This document shows, piece after piece, positions 1 through 7,527 of a stretch of DNA of 11,429 nucleotides. The DNA lies in assembly GCA_036395835.1 (NCBI GenBank), contig DASWCW010000018.1, positions 1 to 11,429 on the forward strand, given 5' to 3'. Both the position numbers and the translations under genes were made by a program. This DNA comes from AP-16 sp036395835 (GTDB lineage: Bacteria > Pseudomonadota > Alphaproteobacteria > Rhizobiales > Xanthobacteraceae). The notes beneath the pieces are model-generated. The model ran no database searches and was not told where the DNA came from. It saw only the letters and a list, made by a program, of their open reading frames with translations. Numbering within the stretch: the first letter of the stretch is position 1; each line of letters starts with the position of its first letter.

Positions 1-435
1 CCGCACGCGCGCTGATATCCATGATGGCCAGGAGCACAAAGCGCTCCAATCAAGGGCCGGATACATTGATGCAAGACCGCTCACAGCCAGATCGATGAAG
101 ACCTCTTGCAACGCACGGCCGGACCATACATCCGGGTCAAACCCGGTCCTCGGGGCGCCATCGCGACACGTCCGCTAAGCCATCGGCAGCGGAATTCGAC
201 AGGTCGTCGCGCAATGTCTCAGTAGGTACTTCGTGTTCGCCATGGAAGCGGAGTCAGGCGTCGAAGTGGGTAGTGCTCATTGAACGTGATCTGCTAGGCC
301 GAGCCCGAACCGGCGAGGGCGATTTTGCGGGGAGCGCTAGTTTATTGTTCATTCCGGCGAATCCGTAGACCGGATGGTTTCTGACACCGCTGGGGACAAC
401 GATGAGCTCGGCCTCCGGCACTGGGCATGCCGCTA
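1..435. other. Gene-free left flank
   Basis: I recognise no gene here. One + strand frame is open from base 2 to a TAA at 176-178, with no plausible start inside the window. It could be the tail of a gene entering from the left or a degenerate remnant, and its translation resembles nothing I know. The composition looks less GC-rich than the operon that follows. I see no tRNA, CRISPR-like repeat or terminator hairpin. Confidence 0.45.
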
Positions 436-449
436 TTGATTTGGCTCAA
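436..449 (+). promoter_or_regulatory. FNR/FixK-like binding site upstream of the receiver operon
   Basis: The sequence TTGATTTGGCTCAA matches the FNR/Anr consensus TTGAT-N4-ATCAA at 9 of 10 fixed positions, and fits the FixK pattern TTGA-N6-TCAA completely. It is centred 31.5 bases before a TATGAT hexamer and about 76 bases before the first start codon. The spacing to that hexamer is about one helical turn longer than a classic -41.5 activator site. If the hexamer is the true -10 element, the site would act from near -50. Binding by a CRP/FNR-family regulator is inferred from sequence only. Confidence 0.45.
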
Positions 450-480
450 GTGCAGCTGGTTATCCGGTCGACACTGCGAG

Positions 481-486
481 TATGAT
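481..486 (+). promoter_or_regulatory. Possible -10 element of the receiver/sensor operon
   Basis: TATGAT matches the sigma-70 -10 hexamer at 5 of 6 positions and lies 33 bases before the GTG start of the receiver gene. No good -35 box sits 16-18 bases upstream, which would fit an activator-dependent promoter using the FNR/FixK-like site at 436-449. The assignment is tentative. Confidence 0.3.
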
Positions 487-518
487 AGGCGCGATCCCGG
501 GGCGTATGAGGCAGGGCC

Positions 519-893
519 GTGAGCGCATCCATCCTCGTTGCCGATGACGAGCCCAACATCGTGCTCTCTCTGGAGTTCTTGCTGAAGCAGGCCGGCTTTC
601 GCGTGCGCACCGTCTCGGATGGCGAGGCGGCGCTGGCCGCCATCGCCCAGGACCCGCCGGACCTCGTGCTGCTCGACGTCATGATCCCCGGCCGCGACGG
701 CTACGCCGTCTGCCAGAGCATCCGCGCCAATCCGGCCTGGCGCGACATGCGCATCATCATGCTCACCGCCAAGGGCGGCGACATTCAACGCGAGAAGGGG
801 CTCTCGCTCGGGGCGGACGAGTACGTGACAAAACCGTTCTCGACACGCGAACTCGTCGAGCGCATCCGCCGCATACTCGGCCCTCGGGGTTGA
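519..893 (+). CDS. Single-domain response regulator (stand-alone receiver)
   Basis: This 124-residue protein is a complete CheY-like receiver with nothing after it. The acidic pair is D9/D10, the phosphoryl-accepting aspartate is D53 (in LLDVMIPG), the switch threonine is T83 and the conserved lysine is K105 in the KPF motif. It should accept phosphate from a histidine kinase in the cytoplasm. With no DNA-binding or enzymatic output domain, it must signal through protein contact or as a phosphorelay intermediate. The GTG at 519 is chosen because the receiver fold begins right after it (SASILVADDE); the preceding GAGGCAGGG is a weak ribosome-binding site. The stop overlaps the TTG start of the next gene by four bases, so the two are probably translationally coupled. 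The likely donor is the sensor kinase three genes on, which lacks its own receiver. The fold is certain; the partner is inferred. Confidence 0.93.
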   Translation: MSASILVADDEPNIVLSLEFLLKQAGFRVRTVSDGEAALAAIAQDPPDLVLLDVMIPGRDGYAVCQSIRANPAWRDMRIIMLTAKGGDIQREKGLSLGADEYVTKPFSTRELVERIRRILGPRG

Positions 894-2998
894 ACGTGGC
901 GGGCGGGCGAGTCGGAACCTTGACCGGAATCATCAGAAGTCTGCTCATCGCCTTTGCCGGATTGCTCGCCGCCGGCTTCGCGGCGCTGGCGCTTGCGCTC
1001 GGCGAGCCCGCGGTTTTCCCGATCGCGATTGCGGGCGGCGCACTGCTGGCGATCTTCATCGCCCTCGCCTGGCTGCTGCTCTACCGCCTGACGCGACCGC
1101 TCGACCGCCTCGCGCTCGACGTGAGGATCATCGCTCGCGAGAACCCCAGCCACCGGCTGGAGCTCGTCGCGCATTATTGGGTGGGGAGACTGGCCGAGAG
1201 CATCGAAGCGATGCGGGGCCGGCTGATGAGCGCCGAGGCTCACGGCGCGCAGGCGCTCGCCGACGCGCAAAATCAGGGCGCGGAGCAAAAACGCTGGCTC
1301 GAAGCCATTCTGCTCGATCTCACCGACGGCATCGTGGTGTGCAATCTGCAGCACCAGGTGCTCCTGTACAATCAGGCCGCGGCCGACTTGTTGGGCGGCA
1401 CCCAGAGCTTCGGGCTGGGCCGGTCGCTCTTCCCATTTCTGGCACGGGAACCGGTGCTGCATGCGCTCGAGCGGCAAATGCAACGCCTCGAGGGCGGCTG
1501 GGCGTCGCCGGGACCGCGTTTCATGTGCGGCGCAGCCGGCGGCGAACGTTTGCTGGGTGCCCGGCTCGGCCTCGTGCTGGACGCCAAGGGCGCGCCGAAC
1601 GGCTACGTGCTGAGTTTCGCCGAGCTCGGCGAGGAGGAAACCGCGCTCGCCAAACGCGACGATCTCCTTGAGCTAGCGACGGAAGGGCTGCGCGCGCCCA
1701 TCGCTAACCTGCGCGCCGCGGCGGAGACGCTTTCGCAGAATCCCGATCTGCCGGACGCCCAGCGCGCCGCATTCCAGAAAGTAGTGCTGGAAGAGAGCAT
1801 GGCGCTCAGCAATCAGCTGGAGGCGCTCGTCCGCGGCTACCGCGAACTCGGCGGCGGCCGATGGATGATGGCCGAGATCCATTCGAACGACCTGATTTCC
1901 TCGCTGACCCGCCGCCTGGTAGGCGCGCCGCTGCAGCTCACGGCAACCGGACTTCCGGACTGGCTTTACGGCGATAGCCTGTCGCTCCTGGTCCTGCTCG
2001 AGTTGCTGCTCCGCCAGCTCCATGCCGCGACCGGAGCCGAGGCCTTCGACATCGCGGTCTCCCGCAGCGAGAACCGCATCTATCTCGACCTGATCTGGCG
2101 GGGCGAACCGATCCCCGCGCAACAGCTGGAGTCCTGGCTCAACCGGCCGCTCATCGGCGGTCTCGGGCCACTCACCGGTCAGGCCGTGCTGCACCGCCAC
2201 GGCAGCGATGCGTGGAGCCAGCCGGCCGGGCCCGGCATGGCCAGGCTGCGGGTCCCGTTGGCTTCGGCGCAAGCCGGAGCGCCGCGCGAACGTCCGCTCC
2301 GACCCCAGCGTCCCGAATTCTACGACTTCGATCTGCTGCGCAATCCGGTGCCAACCGGCCGCTTCGCCGAGCGAGCGCTCAAGCAGCTCACCTACGTGGT
2401 CTTCGATCTGGAGACCACGGGGCTGAGGCCGGCGGACGGCGACGAAGTGGTGTCGATCGCAGGGGTACGCATCGTGAACGGCCGCATCCTCACCAGGGAG
2501 ACCTTCGAACGCGTGGTCAATCCGGGCCGGCCGATTCCCGAAGCATCGATTCGTTTCCACGGCATCACCGACGAGATGGTGCGCGACAAGCCGCCGTTCG
2601 CCATGGTGCTGCCCGCGTTTCACCGGTTCGCGGCGGACGCGGTGCTGGTCGCCCACAACGCGGCGTTCGATATCACGTTTCTCAACCGCGCCGCCGGCGC
2701 CTTGTCCTTCAACCAGCCGGTCGTGGATACCCTGCTCCTTTCGGCCCATCTCTATCCGAGCGAGGCGGACCATTCGCTCGACGCCATCGCCGCGCGGCTG
2801 GGATTGGACGTCGTGGATCGGCACAGCGCGGTGCGCGATTCCTTACTTACGGCGGCGATCCTGCTACGCTTGTTGGATCGTTGTGAGGAACTCGGCATCA
2901 CCCGTCTCGGCCAGCTCATCACGGCAACCGACATGGCGGGGCGACTGCGGGCGCACCAGCACGGGTTTGAACGCCATGCCGCGGGAAGCGCGTCATAG
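890..2998 (+). CDS. Membrane HAMP-PAS-pseudokinase fused to a DnaQ-like 3'-5' exonuclease
   Basis: A 702-residue fusion. Two membrane helices (about 14-37 and 42-65) anchor it with only a short external loop. Then come a HAMP-like segment (to about 115), a PAS domain (about 133-240), a histidine-kinase-like core (about 250-460) and a DnaQ/DEDDh exonuclease (about 500-680). The kinase core looks dead: the H-box reads TEGLRAP, with E265 where histidine belongs; the N-box region (LLVLLELLLRQLHAAT) has no asparagine; and no DxGxG box is visible. The nuclease keeps all five catalytic residues: D506 and E508 (FDLETTG), D594 (HNAAFD), and H645 and D650 (RHSAVRD). Family knowledge says such domains remove 3' nucleotides from DNA or short RNA; the substrate here is unknown. 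The TTG at 890 overlaps the receiver's stop codon; GTG at 896 is an alternative start. The last 23 bases overlap the next gene. It may be an output device for the receiver and sensor kinase beside it, which is inference. Confidence 0.88.
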   Translation: MNVAGGRVGTLTGIIRSLLIAFAGLLAAGFAALALALGEPAVFPIAIAGGALLAIFIALAWLLLYRLTRPLDRLALDVRIIARENPSHRLELVAHYWVGRLAESIEAMRGRLMSAEAHGAQALADAQNQGAEQKRWLEAILLDLTDGIVVCNLQHQVLLYNQAAADLLGGTQSFGLGRSLFPFLAREPVLHALERQMQRLEGGWASPGPRFMCGAAGGERLLGARLGLVLDAKGAPNGYVLSFAELGEEETALAKRDDLLELATEGLRAPIANLRAAAETLSQNPDLPDAQRAAFQKVVLEESMALSNQLEALVRGYRELGGGRWMMAEIHSNDLISSLTRRLVGAPLQLTATGLPDWLYGDSLSLLVLLELLLRQLHAATGAEAFDIAVSRSENRIYLDLIWRGEPIPAQQLESWLNRPLIGGLGPLTGQAVLHRHGSDAWSQPAGPGMARLRVPLASAQAGAPRERPLRPQRPEFYDFDLLRNPVPTGRFAERALKQLTYVVFDLETTGLRPADGDEVVSIAGVRIVNGRILTRETFERVVNPGRPIPEASIRFHGITDEMVRDKPPFAMVLPAFHRFAADAVLVAHNAAFDITFLNRAAGALSFNQPVVDTLLLSAHLYPSEADHSLDAIAARLGLDVVDRHSAVRDSLLTAAILLRLLDRCEELGITRLGQLITATDMAGRLRAHQHGFERHAAGSAS

Positions 2999-3194
2999 GG
3001 ATCGGCTTGTCGGGCTGTTCGGGCTCGGCCTCGTCCTGTTCAATCCGCCGGTACTCGGGCTGTTCGCGGGCGCGACCCTCTTCGGCTGGCCGCTCCTGTT
3101 CGTATATTTGTTCTGTGCGTGGGCGGCGCTCACCGCCATGGTCGCCCTCACCGTGGAACGCAGCAGAGTGCGATCTCCTTTCGAGGAGGACTGA
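2976..3194 (+). CDS. Small two-helix membrane protein before the SLC5 kinase
   Basis: A 72-residue protein with a basic N-terminus (MPREARHRDR), two hydrophobic segments (about 11-35 and 38-60) and a short charged tail. The ATG at 2976 is chosen because it leads straight into the first membrane helix. It overlaps the preceding gene by 23 bases, and its end carries the strong ribosome-binding site of the sensor kinase (GAGGAGGA, 3183-3190), so the gene is embedded in the operon. Size and topology resemble the DUF485 and DUF4212 small subunits encoded beside SLC5-type symporters, and it lies directly before an SLC5-domain kinase. A role as small subunit of the sensor is therefore attractive, but I cannot place it in either family by sequence. 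Inner-membrane location is well supported; function is inferred. Confidence 0.75.
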   Translation: MPREARHRDRLVGLFGLGLVLFNPPVLGLFAGATLFGWPLLFVYLFCAWAALTAMVALTVERSRVRSPFEED

Positions 3195-3197
3195 GGT

Positions 3198-5927
3198 ATG
3201 CTGGCCGGCGGCGTGCTCCTGCTCCTGGCCGCGGCCGCCTACATGGCGCTGCTGTTTGCCATCGCCAGTTTCGGCGACCGCCGCGCTGCCGCGGGGCGCA
3301 GCCTGATCGACTCGAGCGTGGTCTATGCGCTCTCGCTCGCGGTCTACTGCACCTCCTGGACATTCTATGGCAGCGTCGGCCGCGCCGCGAGCCGTGGTCT
3401 CGACTTCCTGCCGATCTATCTCGGACCCACCTTGGTGTTTTGCCTGGGCTGGGTGCTGCTGAGCCGGATCCTGCGGGTCTCGAAAGCGCATCGCATCACT
3501 TCGATCGCCGACCTGCTCGCTTCCCGGTTCGGGAAAAGCGGAGCGGTCGCCGGACTCGTCACCATCATAGCGGTGATCGGCAGCGTTCCGTATATCGCGC
3601 TGCAGCTCAAGGCCGTGTCGACGAGCCTGAAAGTGCTGCTCGAGTACCAGGGGAGCTTTGGCACAGCCGCCGTCGATGGAACGAGCGTGCTGCGTAACAC
3701 CGAGCTGTGGGTGGCGGGCGTGCTCGCGCTGTTCGCCATTCTGTTCGGTACCCGCAAAATCGACGCGAGCGAGCGGCACGAAGGCATCGTGGCTGCCATC
3801 GCCTTCGAGTCGATCGTGAAGCTGGTTAGCTTCGTGGCGGTGGGCCTGTTCGCCGGCCTCGTGCTGTTCGACGGCTTCGGCGACATTTTCGCCCGCGCCG
3901 CGGCCCGGCCGGAGCTCTCGCAGCTGTTCGATTTCGGGGGGCCGTTCGCCGGCATCGACTGGATCGCCCTGACCTTCCTGGCCATGGCGGCGATCGTCTG
4001 CCTGCCGCGGCAATTCCAGGTCATGGTCGTCGAGAACGTCGACCCGCGGCACCTCGACCGGGCGCTGTGGCTGTTCCCGGCCTATCTCATCGCCATCAAT
4101 CTGTTCGTGGTGCCGATCGCGCTGGCCGGCCTGCTGAGCGTGCCGGCCGGCACCGATCCGGACACGCTCATGCTGGCGCTGCCGCTCGGCTCCGGATACG
4201 GCGGACTCGCGCTGCTGGCGTTTCTCGGCGGGCTTTCCGCCGCGGCCAGCATGGTCATCGTCGAGACCGTGGCGCTCAGCACCATGATCTGCAACGACCT
4301 CGCCGTTCCCATGCTGCTCCGGCTCGGATGGCTCGGCCCCGACACGCGTCCGGTCCTGCTCGGCATCCGGCGCGCCGCCATCGCGCTCGTCGTCCTGCTC
4401 GGCTTCGCCTACGTGCGGATCGTGCGCGAGAGCTACGGCCTGGTGTCGATCGGGCTAGTCTCCTTTGCGGCGGTCGCGCAATTCTTCCCCGCCATCGTGC
4501 TGGGGCTGTTCTGGAAGCGCGCGAGCCGGCTCGGGGTCCTCACCGGCATCAGCGCGGGCTTCCTGATCTGGGCCTATACGCTGCTGCTTCCCTCGTTCGC
4601 GTCGGCGGGCTGGCTGCCGCGCGAGCTGTTCGAGCAAGGCGCGCTGGGGATTTCCGTGTTGCGTCCTTCGGCCCTGTTCGGGCTCGACGGGCTCGACCCG
4701 GTGACACACGGCCTGTTCTGGTCGATGCTGCTGAACATCGCCGGCATCATCGGGGTATCGCTGTTCGTTGACCAGTCGGCGCTCGAACGCAGCCAGGCCG
4801 CGCTCTTCGTCGACTATTGGCGCGGCGCGGGACACGAGGAAGGCCGGCTCTGGCGCGGCACCGCGCAAGTCGCCGATCTCGTCCAGCTGGTCGGCCGTTT
4901 CCTTGGCGAAGCACTGACACGCGAAGCCTTCGCGGCGGAAGCGCGAGGGCGCGGCCGGGATCCCGCGGCGCTCGCCGCCGATGCGGAGACCGTGAGGCTA
5001 GCGGAGCGACTGCTCGCCGGCGCCATCGGCAGCGCATCGGCGCGCGTCATGGTCGCTTCGGTGGTGCACGAGGAGCCGATCGGCACCGAGGAAGTGATGC
5101 GCATTCTCGACGAGACGTCGCAGGCGATCGAATACAGCCGCCGCCTCGAGCAGCAGTCGCGCACGCTCGAGGCCACCACGGCGGAATTGCGGCGCGCGAA
5201 CGAGCGGCTGCGCGAGCTCGACCGGCTCAAGGACGATTTCGTTTCCACGGTAAGCCACGAGCTGCGCACACCGCTCACCTCGATCCGTTCGTTCTCCGAG
5301 ATCTTGCTGGACAACCCGGCCCTCGAGCAGCACCAGCGACAGGAGTTCCTGCGGATCATCGTCACCGAGAGCGAGCGGCTTACGCGGTTGATCAACGACA
5401 TGCTCGACCTCGCCAAGATCGAGGCGGGCAAGCTCGAGTGGCACATGGAACGCGTGAGCGCGAACGAGGTGGTGCGCGAAGCAGCAACTGCGCTCGGCCA
5501 ATTGTTTCGCGACAAGAGCGTCGAGCTGAAAATCGAGCTGCCGGATAGCGTGCCGACGATCATCGCCGACCGCGATCGGCTGTTCCAGGTCGTGGTCAAT
5601 CTGCTGTCCAATGCGGTGAAATTCTCGCCGCGAGATGCCGGGCTGGTGACGCTCGGCGTCGAAACCGACACCGACGGCGTCATGCTCTCGGTCACCGACA
5701 ACGGGCCCGGAATCGCGGCGAAAGACCGCGACGCGATCTTCGAGCGCTTTCGCCAGGTCGGCGACACGCTTACCGCGAAGCCGGAGGGGAGCGGCCTAGG
5801 GCTCGCGATCTCGCGCATGATCATCGAGCATTTCGGCGGCCGCGCCTGGGTTGAGGAGGCGCCGGGCAGCGGCGCGATCTTCCGGGTATGGCTGCCGCGC
5901 GAACCCGCCACGGCATCCGCGGCCTGA
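3198..5927 (+). CDS. CrbS-like sensor histidine kinase: SLC5 symporter domain, STAC linker, kinase core
   Basis: A 909-residue inner-membrane sensor. Residues 1 to about 525 form a sodium:solute symporter (SLC5/SSF) domain of about 12-13 helices. A STAC-type four-helix linker follows (about 556-622), then a coiled coil (645-681), HisKA with H687 in VSHELRTPL, and a HATPase domain with N801 and N805 in the N-box, DNGPG at 834-838 and GSGLGL at 864-869. All catalytic elements are intact. The ATG at 3198 follows GAGGAGGA with seven bases between. Relatives (CrbS of Vibrio, MxtR of Pseudomonas) sense or transport carboxylates and switch on acetate use through a LuxR-type regulator. Those relatives usually also carry a PAS domain and a C-terminal receiver; both are missing here, while neighbouring genes supply a PAS domain and a free receiver. 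The actP operon next door supports acetate as the signal, which remains an inference. The stop is 3 bases from that of the opposing DUF294 gene. Confidence 0.92.
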   Translation: MLAGGVLLLLAAAAYMALLFAIASFGDRRAAAGRSLIDSSVVYALSLAVYCTSWTFYGSVGRAASRGLDFLPIYLGPTLVFCLGWVLLSRILRVSKAHRITSIADLLASRFGKSGAVAGLVTIIAVIGSVPYIALQLKAVSTSLKVLLEYQGSFGTAAVDGTSVLRNTELWVAGVLALFAILFGTRKIDASERHEGIVAAIAFESIVKLVSFVAVGLFAGLVLFDGFGDIFARAAARPELSQLFDFGGPFAGIDWIALTFLAMAAIVCLPRQFQVMVVENVDPRHLDRALWLFPAYLIAINLFVVPIALAGLLSVPAGTDPDTLMLALPLGSGYGGLALLAFLGGLSAAASMVIVETVALSTMICNDLAVPMLLRLGWLGPDTRPVLLGIRRAAIALVVLLGFAYVRIVRESYGLVSIGLVSFAAVAQFFPAIVLGLFWKRASRLGVLTGISAGFLIWAYTLLLPSFASAGWLPRELFEQGALGISVLRPSALFGLDGLDPVTHGLFWSMLLNIAGIIGVSLFVDQSALERSQAALFVDYWRGAGHEEGRLWRGTAQVADLVQLVGRFLGEALTREAFAAEARGRGRDPAALAADAETVRLAERLLAGAIGSASARVMVASVVHEEPIGTEEVMRILDETSQAIEYSRRLEQQSRTLEATTAELRRANERLRELDRLKDDFVSTVSHELRTPLTSIRSFSEILLDNPALEQHQRQEFLRIIVTESERLTRLINDMLDLAKIEAGKLEWHMERVSANEVVREAATALGQLFRDKSVELKIELPDSVPTIIADRDRLFQVVVNLLSNAVKFSPRDAGLVTLGVETDTDGVMLSVTDNGPGIAAKDRDAIFERFRQVGDTLTAKPEGSGLGLAISRMIIEHFGGRAWVEEAPGSGAIFRVWLPREPATASAA

Positions 5928-5930
5928 TGC

Positions 5931-7385
5931 TCAGCCCAGCGCGGGGAAATAATCGGCGACCAGGCGCTGACGCCAGCGATCGATATCCCGGAATACCTGC
6001 ACGAGACGCTCGCGCTCCGGTCGGCCGAGCGATTCCGGCCTGATGCAATTGTCCGGGGCACGGCGCGCCGAGATCCGTTCGATCTGGTGGCGCAACAGCA
6101 GTTCCAGCAGAAAGGTCAAATCCTCGCTCAGCCTGCCGGCATCCTCGCCCGCCAGAACGCCCGACTCGGCGAGGGCGGCGAGTCGGGCGGGGGTTCCTGT
6201 CGCCTCGACCCCGTTCTTGAGCGCCCGCAGGCGCACGATCTCGACCAGCGGTTTGCTGCCCCGCAGCTTGATATCGATGGCATCCTTCTCGGCGCCGTCC
6301 CTGGCGATCAATTGCCCGAACAGGTCGACGCTGCTGGCGTGATCTTTTTGCAGCCAGGAGATCTGCGCAAGGAACGGCAGGTTATCGCGCGCCGCCATCG
6401 TGACGTGGCGGCGCAGCGCGGCCGCAAGCTCGGCCGGGCCCGAAATGGCGCGGAAATCGAAGAACATATCTGTAAACATGATTTCCTGGCTGCCCCGCGC
6501 GCGCACCCAGCCGGTCACCTGCGACTCCCATTGCGCCAGCGTCTTGCGCCAAAGCGGGTTCGTCGCCATGACGTCCCCCTCGCACAGGGGAAAGCCCGCC
6601 TGCTCGAGCCCGCGCGTGAACCTTTGAGCCAGCTCGGCGAAGAACCGATCAACACTTTCGTGCTCGGAATCGGCGTGGTCGGCGAGGATGAAACCGTTGT
6701 CCTGGTCGGGGTGAAGCAGGCTCTCGCCGCGGCCAGCCGAGCCCATCACTAGGGCGGCGAAAGATACCGGCGGCTCGCCCCAGCCCGCTTCCGCCATGCT
6801 TGCCAGCGCCTGACGCAGGACCGCCGCCGTAACGTGGTCGTTGAGCGCGTTGACGAGCGCGATCACCTCCATCGCAGGCTCGCCCGCCGCCAACAGCGCC
6901 GCAGCTAGGCCCACCTGGGCGGCTCTCGCGTCCGGCGAGGGTGGCCGGCTCTCGCTCATCACGGCGGGATCGAGCTCACTCAGCAGCCCGGCGAATCCCG
7001 AGCCGAGCACGGCTTCCAAGCTGACGAGGCCGATCGGCTCGCCGCCGGCGTCCACGACGGGTAGGCAATTGCGCCGCTGCCGCCGCATCTCGACGAGCGC
7101 CCGGTAGAGGCGATCGTGCTCGTGCAGTGCCGGCACGCGGCGGCGCAATGCCGCACTCACCGGCTGGTCCGGCTCGACGACGAACAAGGCGCGCTCGAGG
7201 AGATCCTCCGCGGTGAGTACGCTCGCGGCCCGGCCGTGCGCGTCCGTGATCAGCGCCGTCGTCTCGCCCGCCTCACGCATGCGGGCCACGAGACCAAACA
7301 GCGGTTCGGTCTCGGAGCCGGTGACGGCCCGCCGCTCGACCAGATCACCGATTGGACAAGTCAAACGCCGCAGCCATTCGCTCAT
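5931..7385 (-). CDS. CBS-pair / DUF294 putative nucleotidyltransferase
   Basis: A 484-residue soluble protein. A pair of CBS domains (about 8-130), which usually bind adenine nucleotides, is followed by a DUF294 nucleotidyltransferase fold related to the GlnD uridylyltransferase domain. The signature GSAGRGE (215-221) and the metal-binding aspartates D227 and D229 of DQDN are all present. The remaining C-terminal half matches the helical DUF294_C region. The length is normal for the family. Family knowledge suggests nucleotide transfer to a protein or small molecule, tuned by nucleotide binding at the CBS pair; no substrate has been established. Such genes are often found beside actP and DUF485 genes, as here. 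The ATG at 7385 has only a weak G-rich ribosome-binding site. A copy of the locus's repeated 16-base motif lies 37 bases upstream. A terminator separates it from actP, so it probably has its own promoter. Confidence 0.9.
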   Translation of the reverse strand: MSEWLRRLTCPIGDLVERRAVTGSETEPLFGLVARMREAGETTALITDAHGRAASVLTAEDLLERALFVVEPDQPVSAALRRRVPALHEHDRLYRALVEMRRQRRNCLPVVDAGGEPIGLVSLEAVLGSGFAGLLSELDPAVMSESRPPSPDARAAQVGLAAALLAAGEPAMEVIALVNALNDHVTAAVLRQALASMAEAGWGEPPVSFAALVMGSAGRGESLLHPDQDNGFILADHADSEHESVDRFFAELAQRFTRGLEQAGFPLCEGDVMATNPLWRKTLAQWESQVTGWVRARGSQEIMFTDMFFDFRAISGPAELAAALRRHVTMAARDNLPFLAQISWLQKDHASSVDLFGQLIARDGAEKDAIDIKLRGSKPLVEIVRLRALKNGVEATGTPARLAALAESGVLAGEDAGRLSEDLTFLLELLLRHQIERISARRAPDNCIRPESLGRPERERLVQVFRDIDRWRQRLVADYFPALG

Positions 7386-7422
7386 ACAAGCCCGCCCCGA
7401 GGGAATGATGCTGCCGGAACTA

Positions 7423-7438
7423 CAGGTCTAAAAGCGTA
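7423..7438 (-). promoter_or_regulatory. Repeated 16-base motif upstream of the DUF294 gene
   Basis: On the - strand this reads TACGCTTTTAGACCTG. It matches the copy at 9735-9750 at 13 of 16 positions, including an unbroken TTTAGACCT. It lies 37 bases upstream of the DUF294 start codon, where an operator or core promoter would sit. No convincing -35/-10 pair can be named around it. Its role is inferred from recurrence at other non-coding places in the same locus. Confidence 0.4.
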
Positions 7439-7466
7439 GCATGGCGAACTCGCGGCGCGGCTGGTG

Positions 7467-7511
7467 GGAAAACGCGGCTGCCCGGACCGAACGACGTTGG
7501 GCCCGGGCAGC
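7467..7511 (-). terminator. Rho-independent terminator after actP
   Basis: Perfect 9-base arms GCTGCCCGG (7477-7485) and CCGGGCAGC (7503-7511) enclose a 17-base loop that can pair further. Read on the - strand, the stem is followed after four bases by TTTT, then CCC. It begins 17 bases past the actP stop codon, the expected place for the end of the DUF485-actP transcript. The short U-run makes it moderately strong at best. Confidence 0.65.
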
Positions 7512-7527
7512 AATGCGAACGCCTCGG

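Noticed and set aside
256..277. A - strand sequence CACTACCCACTTCGACGCC somewhat like the repeated motif, upstream of the receiver gene
   Set aside because: It needs both an insertion and a deletion to align, which would break the dyad spacing. Too weak to count as a sixth copy.
2321..2336. TACGACTTCGATCTGC, similar to the repeated motif
   Set aside because: It lies inside coding sequence (Tyr-Asp-Phe-Asp) and loses the conserved right half, so it is probably coincidental.
2919..6061. Long - strand frames (377 and 415 codons) opposite the sensor kinase
   Set aside because: Low-complexity Arg/Glu/Gln- and Ser-rich translations antisense to a clear conserved gene in GC-rich DNA. No support as genes.
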